The notes under the pieces are model-generated. The model did not search any database and was not told the origin of the DNA. It saw only the letters and a list, made by a program, of their open reading frames with translations. The translations under genes and the position numbers were made by a program. 64,000 nt of DNA. Source: Dendrocalamus latiflorus. Lineage: Eukaryota; Streptophyta; Magnoliopsida; Poales; Poaceae. Of the stretch, positions 1 through 11,680 are shown piece by piece (position 1 is the first letter of the stretch; every line of letters begins with the position of its first letter). Location: the NCBI GenBank assembly GCA_017311315.1, contig CM029671.1, forward strand, positions 22,318,565 to 22,382,564, written 5' to 3'.

Positions 1-1323
1 GGTATCGACTTTGATGAGACTTTCAGTCCGGTGGTCAAGCCTGCTACAATTCGCACGGTGCTCACTTTGGCTCTCTCTCGTGGATGGCCTATCCACCAGC
101 TTGATGTGAAGAATGCTTTCTTGCATGGCACTCTTTCTGAGACAGTTTATTGCATTCAGCCCTCTGGTTTTGCTGATTCGGCTCATCCGGACTTCATTTG
201 TCGGCTCAACAAATCACTTTATGGCCTCAAACAAGCTCCTCGTGCATGGTACAGTCGGTTTGCCTCTCATCTCCTATCCCTAGGTTTTGTTGAAGCAAAG
301 TCCGATACTTCGCTTTTCCTTTTTCATCAAGGCCAGGAGACAGTGTATCTGCTTCTCTATGTTGATGACATTGTGCTGACAGCCTCGTCTGAGGCTCTTC
401 TCCGCCGGACGATTCATGCATTGCAGTCAGAGTTCTCCATGAAGGATCTAGGACCCCTTCATCATTTTTTGGGGATTTCTGTTGGGCGGCAGAATGATGC
501 TTTGTTCCTCTCTCAGCGCCAATATATTGTGGAGATCCTGGATCGGGCTGGTATGTCTCATTGCAAGCCATGCAGTACTCCGATTGATACTTCCTCCAAG
601 CTTTCCGCTGATGGTCCTCCCGTGGATGATCCCACTGATTATCGCAGTATTGCTGGTGCCCTGCAGTATTTGACTTTTACTCGCCCTGATATTGCATATG
701 CCGTTCAGCAAGTCTGCTTATTCATGCATGATCCTCGGGAGCCGCACCTCGCCCTGGTCAAACGCATTCTTCGCTATCTTCAGGGCTCTCTCGATTATGG
801 CTTATGTTTGCACAAGACTTCCCCTGCTGAGCTGATAGTCTATACTGATGCTGATTGGGCCGGTTGTCCTGACACCCGCAAGTCCACCTCAGGTTATGGT
901 GTTTTTCTTGGTGACAACCTCATCTCTTGGTCCTCCAAGCGACAGCCCACTGTCTCCCGCTCCAGTGCAGAGGCCGAGTACCGAGCTGTGGCAAATGGTG
1001 TCGCCGAAGCGAGTTGGCTGCGCCAGTTGTTGGCTGAATTGCGCAGCCCTCTTCAGCGTGCTACCTTGGTATATTGTGACAACATCTCCGCGGTCTATCT
1101 CTCCTCCAATCCAGTTCAGCATCAACGGACTAAGCATGTGGAGATTGATTTACACTTCGTTCGTGAGCGTGTCGCCTTGGGAGAAGTTCGTGTGTTACAT
1201 GTGCCAACTTCCACACAGTACGCGGATATCTTCACCAAAGGCCTCCCAACCGCCGTGTTTTCGGAGTTTAGGTCCAGTCTCAATGTTCGTCCTTCTACCG
1301 TTTCGACTGCGGGGGGGTGTTAG
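1..1323 (+). CDS. Copia pol polyprotein, C-terminal part (reverse transcriptase and RNase H), partial
   Basis: The frame is open from base 1 without a stop for 440 codons. Reverse transcriptase landmarks are present: the SPVVKPATIR entry motif, LDVKNAFLHG, the YGLKQAPRAW block and the YVDD catalytic box near 358-369. The RNase H domain follows, with YTDADWAG carrying the first acidic residues, SSAEAEYRA, the YCDN motif, and a C-terminal TKHVEIDLHFVRE and ADIFTKGLP. This matches the RVT_2 and Ty1-RNase H order of plant copia elements. The product would copy element RNA to cDNA in virus-like particles. No stop or frameshift is visible in this part, so the copy may be fairly young. Integrity of the rest cannot be judged. 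Confidence 0.9.
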   Translation, partial: GIDFDETFSPVVKPATIRTVLTLALSRGWPIHQLDVKNAFLHGTLSETVYCIQPSGFADSAHPDFICRLNKSLYGLKQAPRAWYSRFASHLLSLGFVEAKSDTSLFLFHQGQETVYLLLYVDDIVLTASSEALLRRTIHALQSEFSMKDLGPLHHFLGISVGRQNDALFLSQRQYIVEILDRAGMSHCKPCSTPIDTSSKLSADGPPVDDPTDYRSIAGALQYLTFTRPDIAYAVQQVCLFMHDPREPHLALVKRILRYLQGSLDYGLCLHKTSPAELIVYTDADWAGCPDTRKSTSGYGVFLGDNLISWSSKRQPTVSRSSAEAEYRAVANGVAEASWLRQLLAELRSPLQRATLVYCDNISAVYLSSNPVQHQRTKHVEIDLHFVRERVALGEVRVLHVPTSTQYADIFTKGLPTAVFSEFRSSLNVRPSTVSTAGGC

Positions 1324-1462
1324 ACTATATTTGGTTGTTTGGCTCCCTTCCTATTTCCCCGGATACTGTTGCTATAACCGGTGGTTAGGATAAGGAAGGC
1401 TTTGCCTATTTGTACCTCGTATGATTATCAATCTAATCAATTGTGAGTCTATTCTGCTCTCA
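1318..1462 (+). repeat. 3' LTR of the copia element (end approximate)
   Basis: The LTR starts TGTTAGACTA immediately after the polypurine G-run, and the stop codon of pol overlaps its first bases. A short LTR of about 145 bp fits the small LTRs (115-118 bp) of the related element at 55475-58654. The right boundary is set at the first plausible CA and could be off by tens of bases. Confidence 0.55.
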
Positions 1463-3855
1463 TTGATAAAGAAATCTCAAAGCAACCGCCTGAAGTAGCA
1501 CAATCATGTCTTCATTGGTTGACATGGAGATGTTTACTGGTTCTTTCCTCACTCAGAGCATTATGCTTGTTTTGATCCAAATTGAGTTAAAAATTGTAGT
1601 AGCTCACATTCCCCTTTTGTTACCTGTTTTTGGGGCATTTCCTCCATGATGACCATGGCAGCATTTGGAGTACTCCTACTCCCAAATATCGAACAAGACC
1701 CGTCTATATTATTTCGTCACCCTTTTAAATTTCCCTTTGTTCGCATGATTTCATATGAAGCTCGCTGTGCTGCTAATGTGCAGTTCTTGCTTTTAGATTG
1801 TTCACCACCCCAGTGAATATTTTGTTGGTCCAAAAGTTTACTGTTTGTCTATGCGCGTGAAATGGCGCGAAATTTGGGGCTGGAAAAAAGAAATGGGCGG
1901 GTGCCGGTGCCGGCAGTGTCAGAGGGATTTGCGGGAGGACGGTCATGCCGCCGGCAAGCACCGCCGCCGCGGGTGGAGACACGCGCATGCCCCGGCCGCA
2001 TTGCGGTGTGCAACTACAGACGGTAGCCAATCACGTGGATCTCAAAGCTGCTGTGCTCTCGCGCAGTGGCGTTCATTGCTTCTGCCAGCCGCATGGATCG
2101 TCATCCCGCGCGGTGTCTTTCTCGACGCGGCTGGCCGGAGAAGGTGTCTACGCACGTACGCCGCTGCTCATCTCCGATGGTATGGTAGCACGTACGGCGC
2201 CGTCGGGGCGTCGACGCGGATCGAGTCGAGCGTGGAGTGTGGTCGCCACTCGCCTGTAGTGCGCAGTGATCACGTACGCATTCCATCCCACGAATGTTCC
2301 TAGGAGCATCCAGTTCATAAATTCCCCAACGATAAGATGCTGTACTGCTGTCTGATTGGTTGGGCTTGGGAGTTGCCACTGCACGCTAGTGAACAAGATT
2401 GGGCTAAATCCATCGAACTCGACGGGGAGATGACCTCGGAGAGGATCTTTTCGACGTCTTCCCCGTCGAGGTGGAATTAAGGTTTTTTTAAAGACAGGGC
2501 GGAATCAAGTTAACGATTGTAACTTTTGTAAGTACATATAAAGCTTGAATATATTACAATAGCTCATAGGGTTTATATAGTATAAAGATTATAAAGATCT
2601 AAACTCTAGACATTATAAAATGACCTAAATATCCTTAACACCCCCTCAAATGTAAGATGTATATAATAACATTATATTTGAAAATGATTGACACTAAAAT
2701 AGGAAAAAAAAATCCAAAGCCTATGTCTTGAAGATGTTGTCGTAGCATGCAGCCCTTGAAAATTTATATCGAAAAGATCGCCTCCCATCAGAAATCGTGC
2801 GGTAGCCTATAAAGCACAAAGTGTAGATGCCGAGAAGGTAGAGGTAAGTAGGAGCAAAGTCGATCGCGATAATACAACAAAGAAAATATGGAAGGTGACA
2901 CAAATAGAGAGAGCTGTCAAATCAAGCCGAAAAGGGATAGATAGAAGTATGGCAATGCAGATGAAGTCCAAGATGGTGGCAACGCAGTGCACAAGAAACC
3001 CAACGGAGAAGCGGTGCAGAAGAAAGCGACGGCCTTAGAAGCTCGGGGCGGCGGCTTAAAGAGAAGTGGTGGCATCATAAAGACTTCTACGATCTGCAGT
3101 GGCTCAAAGAGAAGAGCGACGACTGCTGCTATACGAAAGGAAGGAGATGACCATACTCATTCGAGAGGATGGAACGTGGCTAGCAAAGCAACCGGTTGAC
3201 TGATAGATTTTGTGGACTCGCATGACTTTGACGAACTGAAAGAGACAAATATTATGGACTTGGATGGATACAACGGAAGACTCAAAGGAAAAAACTCAAA
3301 ATACTAGCAGTAGAATAAGACCATATCCTCTCTCCCCCATCTTTCTTTTCTTCATCGCCATCCACTTGCCCGTCTCCTTCCGGCCATGTCATCCGCCTCG
3401 CCATGAGAGGAGGAAGGCCCGAGAGGGCGGTCGGGATGCAACCCGGCGGGCGTGGGTGCTGCCGGATCTGCGCTGGTGTAGGGCGGCAACGGCCCCACGA
3501 GGTGGCGGCGTGGCTCATAGGCATGTGAGGGCGATAGCGGCATGGAGGCGCAGGCTTGGGCCGACTCAGGCGAGCGCAGATGTGGGTGCGGCGATGGCGG
3601 GCGACAGAAGGAGGTGGGCGCCCCCGGGAGTGAAGCACAAGGCTATGAGAGAACGCATAAAGGGTCCTTACTGAATATGAACTTCAAAATTCAGACAACT
3701 GGGCTCAAAATGAACCAGGGAAATTATGCCCAAAAGGAACAGAGTAATGAAAAAGAACATGTAATGAATAGAATTAACAAGAGCTGGTAATGATAATAAT
3801 CGCTAACCAAACATACAAGTGGAAGTAGTACTGCCCACTAGTTGCTCTGATCTCT
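1463..3855. other. Intergenic, no gene recognised
   Basis: Short overlapping ORFs occur on both strands at 1773-2396 and 3264-3790, but none shows a recognisable domain, splice structure or homologous neighbour. The stretch from about 2480 to 3330 is AT-rich, and its wording (a CCCCCTCAAATG box near 2641) recalls degenerate LTR sequence. I could find neither ends nor a target duplication, so I do not call an element. Confidence 0.4.
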
Positions 3856-3859
3856 ACAA

Positions 3860-6120
3860 CACTTTGAGGAAAACGTATGGTTTCAACGTCATCCTCATCG
3901 TCTTCTTCCTGAAAAGAGGCATGATATTTGAGTTAGCCATGACGTAAGCTGATAAAAAATCCAGGAAGAGTGTAGTATAGAAGAACCTACCACAAATATA
4001 GGAGGTCTCATATCATCATGTGCACCTCTTATCCAATTAGATGCACACACCAAATATTAAACCATAGCCAGACGTAGAGAACTTTGGTAGTCATCTAGTA
4101 CTCTACCTCCATCACTAAAAGTTGATTATGAAGATACAGTGCTAGCCAGCTCACTCAAGAAATTCTTAGCCATTTTTTACACTACCGGGAATCTATGTGC
4201 ATTAAAATTGCACCACTCAAGCAATTTGAAGCCCTTGTTATCTAAATTCTCATTCACTTCATCCAAGTAGATGAGCAACTCTGACTTTGAAGGCTCGGTA
4301 GAAGTGGCACGCAAAAATGATTGAAACTGAGATGAGACTAAGGATAATGAGCTGGTAGTACCCATAATTGAAGAGGAGGTTACATCACATGTACTAGTCA
4401 TCTTGCTATGCCGATGTTCCATTTCAAACTATGAGTACAAGTTTTCTAACCCGACCTTCACATCATCAAGCTCTTTTACAGTTTTTGAAGGCTCATACAT
4501 TTGGTTGAAGTACCAACCAATGAATCTCATCTTAAATCTAAGATCAATAACAGCAGCAAGGACCATGACATTGTTCTTTTCTTCCTAGTACTTGTCAAAC
4601 TTTCCCAACATTGCAGCAGCCATTGTCTTCAAATGATCATCTCCAGAAGTAATTGCATCTATTAATGGAATCTTGAAATTAACTATGTAAGGATAAAAAT
4701 ATTTGCCGTTGGATAAGTTGATCCAGAAAATGCATTAGTCACTTCAGCCAAGGACTTCAATATTAGTGCAATTTTTCATACAATGCCCAATCTTCGCCCG
4801 ATGGTTGCTATTGGTAATTTGCATCCGTGTCGGTATAACACACTAAAGCATCCTTATAAGCAATGCAAACTGACAATATTTTGTATGTGGAACTCCATCG
4901 TGTGGACACATTAAGACTTAGCCTAGGACCAATTTGCAAAATAAGTGATGAACAACTCTGTACGAATTTGTGCATACGAGATGGAGACTTCTTTATATAC
5001 TTAACTGTTTCCCTGAGCTTGTTTATCAAAGGTGCTAATGGTAGTAGGCCATCATTTATGACCAAGTTCACTATATGAGAACAACATCAAACATGAAAAT
5101 ACTTGGCAATGAAACGAACTAATCCTCTAGAAGCAAACTTAACCATTAAACTACAAACAACAACAACATTTGAGGAAGCATTATCAAGAGTAAGTATGAT
5201 AATCTTATCCTCTATCTTTCATTTAGCAATGCACTCAAAGATAGCCTGAGCTATAACAACCCCGTTGTGTGGAGGATCCAACTCAATAAAGTTTAGCACA
5301 CGACATTGCATAACCCAATTTCTATATATGTAATGTGCTACCAAACTCATGTAGTAAAGGTTTTGGTTAGAGGTCCACAAATCACAAGTTAAACTTATAT
5401 AAGACACACTTCTAAGACTCTTCCTAAGGGCTTCCCTCTCTGATTCACAAATCTTGATGCACTCACTTCTTATCGTCTTTCTACTGATGAATTGATATGA
5501 CGGATTTAAGTAACTCATCAAAACATTAAACCAAGTGTGCTCGACCATCCTAAAAGGACAATTATCATCTTATCAATAATTCAACGAGTTTCATCATGAT
5601 CATATTCCCTAGGAGGGGCAATAAAAGGTAAACTAGTCTTACCTGCCTTGACAGGACCAAAGTTGAGCTTAACTTGATCTTTTATCTTAGCCACCTTGTT
5701 CATATATGGCGTGCACTTTGGTATGTGCCTCATCAAATGTGAAGTAGCACCCCCTTATTTGTAAGACATGATCTTGTAGCAAAATCTATACTTTGCCTTT
5801 GTATTGGTCTCCCCTTTTTTGTCTTCGATGGAACAGTCACCACCTTAAAAATCTTTCAACAATCGGATCTTTGTTTTTGTCTCCCAGTTGCCTTCGGAGA
5901 TCCCTTCCGCCTTTTTGCCCTTCTCTTTGTTCTTCCTTAAGAAACTGTATCATCTTCTGTTAAACCCACAACTATGTGCTCATCATCATTCGAACTTTAA
6001 GAATCCACAAAAACATGTCCTTATTCCCCCTCCTTAGTAGTTGAGACAACATTGTGATCATCATCACTCATACCCATATCCTCCCAATCCATATCCTAGC
6101 TCGACGACTGTGATGTCACA
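3860..6120 (-). pseudogene. hAT-superfamily transposase pseudogene (zf-BED, RICESLEEPER/DAYSLEEPER-like)
   Basis: Read on the minus strand, pieces of one hAT transposase appear in the correct order but in broken frames. An acidic N-terminal part lies near 6110-5960 and a BED-type zinc finger (C..C..H..C, ending RHIPKC) near 5780-5700. The catalytic-core block at 5548-5219 includes LTCDLWTSNQN. A second block at 5071-4808 has LNVSTRWSSTYKIL, followed by AAVIDLRFKM near 4570-4530. The C-terminal dimerisation region at 4422-4177 reads SELLIYLDEV and LLEWCNFNAHRFPVV. Several in-frame stops (for example near 5757, 5998 and 6013) and frame changes separate the blocks. An intact protein would be about 650-700 aa. 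The element cannot encode working transposase. Its terminal repeats could not be fixed; a hAT-like end at about 7097 may or may not belong to it. Confidence 0.8.
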
Positions 6121-6949
6121 CTACAAAATCATTCACAAAAATGAGAGACATTACACTACAAAACATTAACAAAAATGAAAAAAAACACCTCACCGAGTCT
6201 GCCAGTTTATCAAGATCAGGTGGCTGGGAGCTGATGAGGTGTCGACCAGTTGCATGCTCGCCTACTGGTGTAGAGCCAGAGGCCTTGGAGTTAGCCGACT
6301 TCTTCCCTTGTGCATGAGACTACATGCTCTGTTGGCGATCCATGGCATGGGAGTCGCACGGAGGAGTAGGGTAAGCATAGCGAGGCCGAGGGGGGATAGT
6401 ATGGGGAGTGCATGTGGCCAGGGCCCAGGGGGAGGACGGGCTGATGGGGAGTACACGTGGCTAGGGGAGGACGGGGCACGACAGCAAGGTGGGAGGGCGG
6501 GCGACGCGGTGGTTAGGGCAGGCCACGCAGTGGGAGGGGCAAGCGGCGTTGCGGGCAGCGTGGTGGAAGGGGATTGACCGAATGCAAATTGGGAATTTGG
6601 GAATGGGAATTGGGCGTAGCGGCCGAAGGGTTAGGGTTAGGTTAGGGGATCGACTCATTCGCAACTGCACCTCCAAGTCAATCGAACGGCTGCAAGTGTC
6701 TCCAGCCAATCCAACGGCGAGATCGTTTGGCCTGGTCCGAACATCACCGTCGCCATCGACCATCCAAAACTGATTGAACGCTGTAGAATGAACGAACATT
6801 CGGAGTGGTCTGAACGTCTCCAAGGTGATCGGGCGGTCTGAATGTCTCCAAGGCGATTGGGCGGTCCGTTGAAGATTGGACGGTATGTCTGTATCCGCAT
6901 CAGTCCCTGACTGTGGGCTACTGCACTGCACACACGAGCCATAGCCATC

Positions 6950-7098
6950 TCGTGAGCAGCTCGAGCTCGGCTCGATTTTTTTGCGAGCCGAGAAGGAGGT
7001 TCGGCTCAGCTCAAAATTTTGTGAGCTCGAGCTGAGCCAGCTCGGCTTGCAACGACCTCGAGCTGAGCTGCGAGCCGCGAGCTAATTTTTCAGCCCTA
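6950..7098 (-). mobile_element. hAT-type terminal region with subterminal GAGCTCG repeats
   Basis: Read on the minus strand this starts TAGGGCTGAAAAATTAGCTC. It continues with about ten variants of a gagctcg/cggctcg word over 140 bp. A TAGGG-type end plus clustered subterminal repeats is typical of hAT elements, where the repeats bind transposase. No matching opposite end was found within the window, so this is either the 5' end of the decayed hAT at 3860-6120 or a solitary remnant. Confidence 0.45.
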
Positions 7099-7553
7099 GG
7101 TTCAATCATGCCTCTCGATTCCTTAGCAATTGAACTAAGTCCACCATTGCAGATATGCTAATTGCCCTTTTTTTTATGTTTTTTTAAGAATCAAGCAGGA
7201 GCTCAAACTTTACTACTCATAAGCAAGATTGCGTAGAGTGGATTTTTTTGCGGCTGATAGCTTTTAACCCTAGCGTAAGCATTTGTGTGAAGTGTGAACA
7301 AATCGAATGCATGAACCAATAAAGCCGCATTGAAAAAACTATTCCGATAACCCATTTCCAAAAGCAGCGGAAAAACTATCACATTTATTTATTTAAGAGA
7401 AGATATAAACCATAAACCACAATTAAGCTACATGTACACATGCATTTATTTTGAGAACAGTACATTTATCTACTTGCACATCTATACCGTGTGGACATTG
7501 CTTATGACCACGATAAGAACGGCCTTTTGACAACGTGAGAATGACCTCTGACT

Positions 7554-7740
7554 AGGGATGCAAATGGATCGAATACAGATGAATAATGTATCTATCATAT
7601 TTGTTTTTTTCTCAGATACAGATACGAATACGAATACCTCGAATATGAATACAAATACGAATAATATCGAATATAGATACGGAGCGAATACGAATCGAAA
7701 CGAATACGGTCACGAATATTTATCGGAACGTGAAAACCCC
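7554..7740 (+). repeat. hAT-like terminal fragment with GAATACGAATAC repeats
   Basis: It begins TAGGGATGCAAATGGATCG, followed by many copies of a GAATACGAATA-like 6-bp word. The same arrangement occurs in the complete MITE at 33788-34279 (TAGGGGTGGAAACG plus the same 6-bp word). A matching right end was not found, so this is treated as a one-ended relative. Confidence 0.45.
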
Positions 7741-8126
7741 TTAAACTATACATCCAAAATCAATGAAAACACATAAATAGTTTATCTTGTCAAAACATTA
7801 ATGAAATTTAAACAAGCATAAGTATTTTTATCCACAATAGTCATATCATTGTACAGATTTTAAATCTTCAAATGGCAGTTAATTTTTTCTAAAGTCCTAA
7901 ATAATTATTAATGAATTTTTATCATTTACATGTGGCTACTAAATTAATTAAGAATTTAAATTTGCATTAGAATCATTTAAACAACAGTACATTAATTTAA
8001 TCGGTATAAATGTTAATCTACCGACAATATTAAATTTATTTTTAATAAACATAAATATTTGCTAGTGGGCTGGTGGCAGGGGAGATGAGAGTCTGGCTTA
8101 GGCTGGGCAATGTTAGGCTGAAATCT

Positions 8127-8332
8127 CGGATATCCGGATCTGTATTATCCGGATAATCCGTATTTGTATTTGTATTCGCTGGATATCAGGTCTACTATAT
8201 TCATATATGTTTCCGACAAAAAAACCGTATTTATTTCCGATTCGAGAATTACCTGACGAAAATCTGATCCAAAACAATCCATACTCATTTTTATCCAAAT
8301 CAATCGAAAACTATCCAATCCATTTTCAGCCT
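8127..8332. repeat. Inverted-repeat element with TAGGCTGAAA ends, MITE-like
   Basis: The left end TAGGCTGAAATC and right end ATTTTCAGCCTA are inverted copies. The interior is rich in GGATATCCGGAT and TATTTGTATTCG words on the left and CGAAAATCTGATCC on the right. No convincing flanking duplication is visible, and boundaries are approximate. Confidence 0.4.
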
Positions 8333-8789
8333 ACCTCTGCGGCTCTGCCTACAGTTGTAATGGCCTTCGACAGACCAGCTGGACGGACGGAGCAGTTGCT
8401 GCATGTTCGTGGGCCAACGAAATTAAACCGAAGTTGTTTGGTAATGGAGGTCCACATGACCACATCCATATGATCTCGCATGACACAGTTAATGCTTATC
8501 AATTGGTGATCGGCCTGGCATGGGTTTTAAATGCTTTTGCTTTCTCCTTGTGATGAAAGCATGATAGTTTAAGAGCCGAGGAAAAAGGAATATAGCACAA
8601 ATCATGTCCTTATTTATTTCGAAATATCTCAAAAGGCCCTCTCAAAGGTGTGAGGATTCACGTTCATGCTATGGAGGGGAGACAAGGAATGTATGAACAG
8701 TCATGCTAGCCAAGAGGAATTATAGCAGTAATAAGGGCAGGGTTCTTTTTTGTTTTAACTTTAGTTTATTACTTCATACAATAACTAGT

Positions 8790-8962
8790 TTTTAAATGGT
8801 ATATTTTTTTCAACACAGGATCTATATGTAGATTGTAGTAGGCACTATATCAAATTTAGCTATATCAACCAAAATCGCTTGTGACTGCTTTCTCTACGTA
8901 CTGTATCTTGTGAATAGCCAGAATCGAACACCATAAGCCAAAAACCAAATCCATCGCCAAAA
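8790..8962. repeat. Dispersed repeat family R1, copy 1
   Basis: This contains the ordered words CACTATATCAA, CCAAAATCGC, TGTGACTG, CAGCCAGAAT, CCATAAGCCA and CCAAAAGAAC. The same words recur in the same order at 35090-35270 and 46015-46232. Terminal inverted repeats were not located, so it is called only as a dispersed non-coding repeat, probably a MITE derivative. Confidence 0.5.
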
Positions 8963-9354
8963 GAACACACCCCGATCTTAACACTTCTCCGTCTTTTGCA
9001 TGAGATCTCAAAGATGTAAGAACAAAGATGCTGAGAGATGAAAGAAGAAAATCAAGGCAATGCAACTAGATTTCGGAGGAAAGACCACTGGGCACTGGCT
9101 AGTGAGATCGGCACAAAACTTCTTGGCTCCCATATATACATATATATGCACAGATCGAGACAAGATGTCATTACAATCTCCAAAAGCACATGGAAAATTA
9201 ACAAGACTAATGCTCCATCAAGAATGAAATGATGCCCGTACCTGCGCTCATGCAAAATCACCAACCAACAAACCTATCACTACACCTAGCAAGCCGCGGG
9301 GGGCGGCGGTTGTATCATTCGGAACAGCGGTAGTAGCTTTCGGTTACTCGTTAG

Positions 9355-9579
9355 TTAGTAGAGCCTGTAGTGGCGGTACGACTTGAGCATGGCGCCGCAG
9401 AAGGTGCAGATGATGGCGCGCCAGGTGGTGCGGTGAACGGTGAGAAGGTAGCAGAAGCGCGTGGCCGTCTCCATGTCGGCGACGCTCGCGCAGCCGCCGC
9501 ACCGCGAGCAGATCCCCGCCGCCGGCTTGCTGCTCCGCACCGTTCGCCGCTGGTCCACCAGGAAGCAGAAGAACACCAT
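9355..9579 (-). CDS. Small CxxC zinc-ribbon-like plant protein (74 aa)
   Basis: A single-exon 74-aa protein starting MVFFCFLVDQRR. Two CxxC pairs are visible: C24/C27 (ICSRC) and C58/C61 (ICTFC), with further cysteines at 5, 30 and 43. The pattern, the short basic linker (RSSKPAAG) and the C-terminal GAMLKSYRHY match a small, uncharacterised, plant-conserved family whose members start the same way and end near the second CxxC. The family match is from memory. Zinc binding is inferred from the cysteine pattern, and no function is known to me. A TATATATATA stretch at 9682-9692, about 100 bp upstream on the minus strand, fits a core promoter. GC content is high, as in many grass single-exon genes. 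Confidence 0.7.
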   Translation of the reverse strand: MVFFCFLVDQRRTVRSSKPAAGICSRCGGCASVADMETATRFCYLLTVHRTTWRAIICTFCGAMLKSYRHYRLY

Positions 9580-9681
9580 TCTCGCCGTCCGCCGCCGGCA
9601 ACCACCACTCCTATAGTCCTATGTGCTGCCGGACGTGTGGTAGTAGCACTATATAATTAAGCCGCCTGTGTGTTGCGCGTG

Positions 9682-9692
9682 TATATATATAC
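9682..9692 (-). promoter_or_regulatory. Probable TATA box of the zinc-ribbon gene
   Basis: An alternating TATATATATA run sits about 100 bp upstream of the ATG at 9579. This is right for a TATA box with a 5' UTR of about 70 bases. Position alone supports the call. Confidence 0.45.
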
Positions 9693-10013
9693 TGGCAGTG
9701 CGCAGATGCGAGGTGTTGTGGTAAGCTAGCTACGGTGAAGGCTGAAGAGCCATTAAGCAATGTAGTGAGAAGGAGGAGGGGTGGTAGGAATTTAAGGCGA
9801 GGCGTATGGATCGCATTGATGATGGGATGGTAGCGGGTGGGGGTGGCCTTAAGCCCTTAATGGCCTGCCTGCCGCCTCGGCTGGCCGCCTGGCCCTGCCG
9901 CGTACTTCTTGTTAATAAATTCCATCAGGACCTCATGCCCCATATCGAATTTAACACCTCCATCTGTACCAAGTGGATCATGCAGTTGGATTGACTTTTA
10001 CCATGCTGCAAGG

Positions 10014-10203
10014 CAGGGGCGGACTGACTTTTACCATGCTGCAAGGCAGGGAAACCAGAGTATAAGTTCTGAACTATTCTAGCTGTTTTTATACCGATTC
10101 TTGAGCTAACTCTGTTTTTAATGATTTTTCATGAATTTTACATGGACTTTAGTTACCAGGCCGGGCTACAACCTAGGTAGCCCGAGGCTTGATTCCGCCA
10201 CTG
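10014..10203. mobile_element. hAT-type MITE (ends CAGGGGCGGA / TCCGCCACTG, 8-bp TSD CTGCAAGG)
   Basis: The ends are inverted repeats with one mismatch (CAGGGGCGGA versus CAGTGGCGGA). The element is flanked by a perfect 8-bp duplication CTGCAAGG at 10006-10013 and 10204-10211, which is diagnostic for hAT transposition. A 33-bp stretch that includes the flank is repeated in tandem at 9992-10024 and 10025-10057, so a TSD-like CTGCAAGG also occurs inside the element at 10039-10046. It is 190 bp long and non-coding. Confidence 0.8.
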
Positions 10204-10211
10204 CTGCAAGG

Positions 10212-11680
10212 AGTCAGTGGCTACCGACGGCTCGGCGGTTAATAGTCCTATTCCAATCAGTTTCTGTTTTTTTTATCTAGTAGAAGTTAGTTTTTGCATG
10301 AAATAGTTTCTTAAAATGGTTTTGTAAGCTGTTTGTAGCTTTTTGACGTAAGTATTTCTTACTCTTTTAATCTTTCTTATAATTATGATCAGCCAAAAAT
10401 CATACCTAAAAGTCAAAACACTTTTGAATGGGACCAATATCGCTTGTTGTTTCGGAAGAGGTCTCCCATGCAGGATGAACCACATGTCGTTGGATTTAGG
10501 GTTAAAGAGTTGTTTCGGCGTCTTTCTGGTATGTCTCGAGAAGTTTTCTAGAAAGAACAAAATTCAACAGTAAGGGGTATTGAAATGTCGGTTTGCGATG
10601 GATGGCGTCACTACCAGCTGCCGTAGGTTTTGACATGTTAGTACACTAACTAACACGTTAATTGATTATTCGGGTGCTGCATGGTGCAGCACAGCTACAG
10701 TGGCAGTGGGCAAGCGGCAATTTGGGCAAATTGCCGCTTGCCAAATGACATATAGAGCACTGATTTTTACAAATTTTTACGGGGAAATATTTGCAAAAAA
10801 AAATCACGGATACACAAAGACACATCACTATATGAGTAGATATTTACAATGAAACTCTCGCTCTTTCTATTGGCTATAAGGGTGCATATATATAGAGAGC
10901 AAGAGAGATGAGTCCTAAATAGGGAAGAAAACCGAATCAAAGTTAGTTGCGGCGGGTTAACACCACGTCTCATGCAGCCTGCATCTGACCCTAGTACCAG
11001 TCATAACATATCTAGTATAAGATAATGCAGTGTCCAACACGAACACAGTACGAATTCAAAAAAGACTACAACCCTCCGTGTGTAATGTTATATTTTAGGG
11101 TATTGATAAACATCATCCGGATGTTTTCTTTCTAACTATCATTCAGATTTGTGACCGTTGGATTAGAGATCCAAGGGCCACAAATTCTCCCCACCCCTTT
11201 CAAAAAAAAATACCCCCCTCCAAAAAAAGCGCTACAAAATATTTATAGCAAACCAAACAACGGTTGATGTTGACCTTCTTCCTAAGAAAATATGCCCCAA
11301 TGCATAGTACTCTCAAACGAAATTAAAGAGAGGAGGAAATATACCATGGCCCATGCTGGCAACATAACGCGTGAGGGCCTCCAAAAATCGGCGCTTCCAT
11401 AACTCGTCTGCATCATTTGTCATGTTCGTGTTGAGCCCCATGTACCTTTCGGATTAAATCGGACCATAAGCAGACAAGGACTACCCTTAGCATCCTAAAA
11501 CTCCTCCTTCCTTGGACTACAAGGAAGTTGAAGATGAGTCGTTACGGTCTCGGACGGCAGGAGTGTATAATTTTCAATCTTTATGATATGTGTTTTGAGT
11601 GTTGACACACCATGTAGGAGTATATGCTACTACTATCGAAAATGAAGCCAATCAAGTTTATTTAATTTTGTTAGGTCCCT
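10212..11680. other. Intergenic, no gene seen
   Basis: AT-rich sequence with only short ORFs of no recognisable family. No element ends with target duplications were found here. Confidence 0.4.

Larger units (their letters stand above)
1..1462 (+). mobile_element. Ty1/copia retrotransposon, 3' end (RT, RNase H, 3' LTR); 5' part lies outside the window
   Basis: The window opens inside a copia pol frame. That frame closes at 1321-1323, directly after a G-run polypurine tract (1311-1317). A TG-starting LTR follows at 1318. I place its end near 1462 at a CA, which is an estimate because no second LTR is available for comparison. Gag, protease, integrase, the 5' LTR and any target-site duplication lie outside the window. 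The element shares its RT/RNase H family with the defective copy at 55475-58654. Confidence 0.85.
7741..9354. other. AT-rich intergenic sequence, no gene seen
   Basis: Apart from the inverted-repeat element at 8127-8332 and the dispersed repeat copy at 8790-8962, I see no coding signal. The short ORFs at 8865-9264 on both strands are not recognisable and fall largely on repeat-like sequence. Confidence 0.4.

Noticed and set aside
2480..3330. Possible LTR remnant
   Set aside because: The wording is LTR-like, but no TG...CA ends, partner or target duplication could be found.
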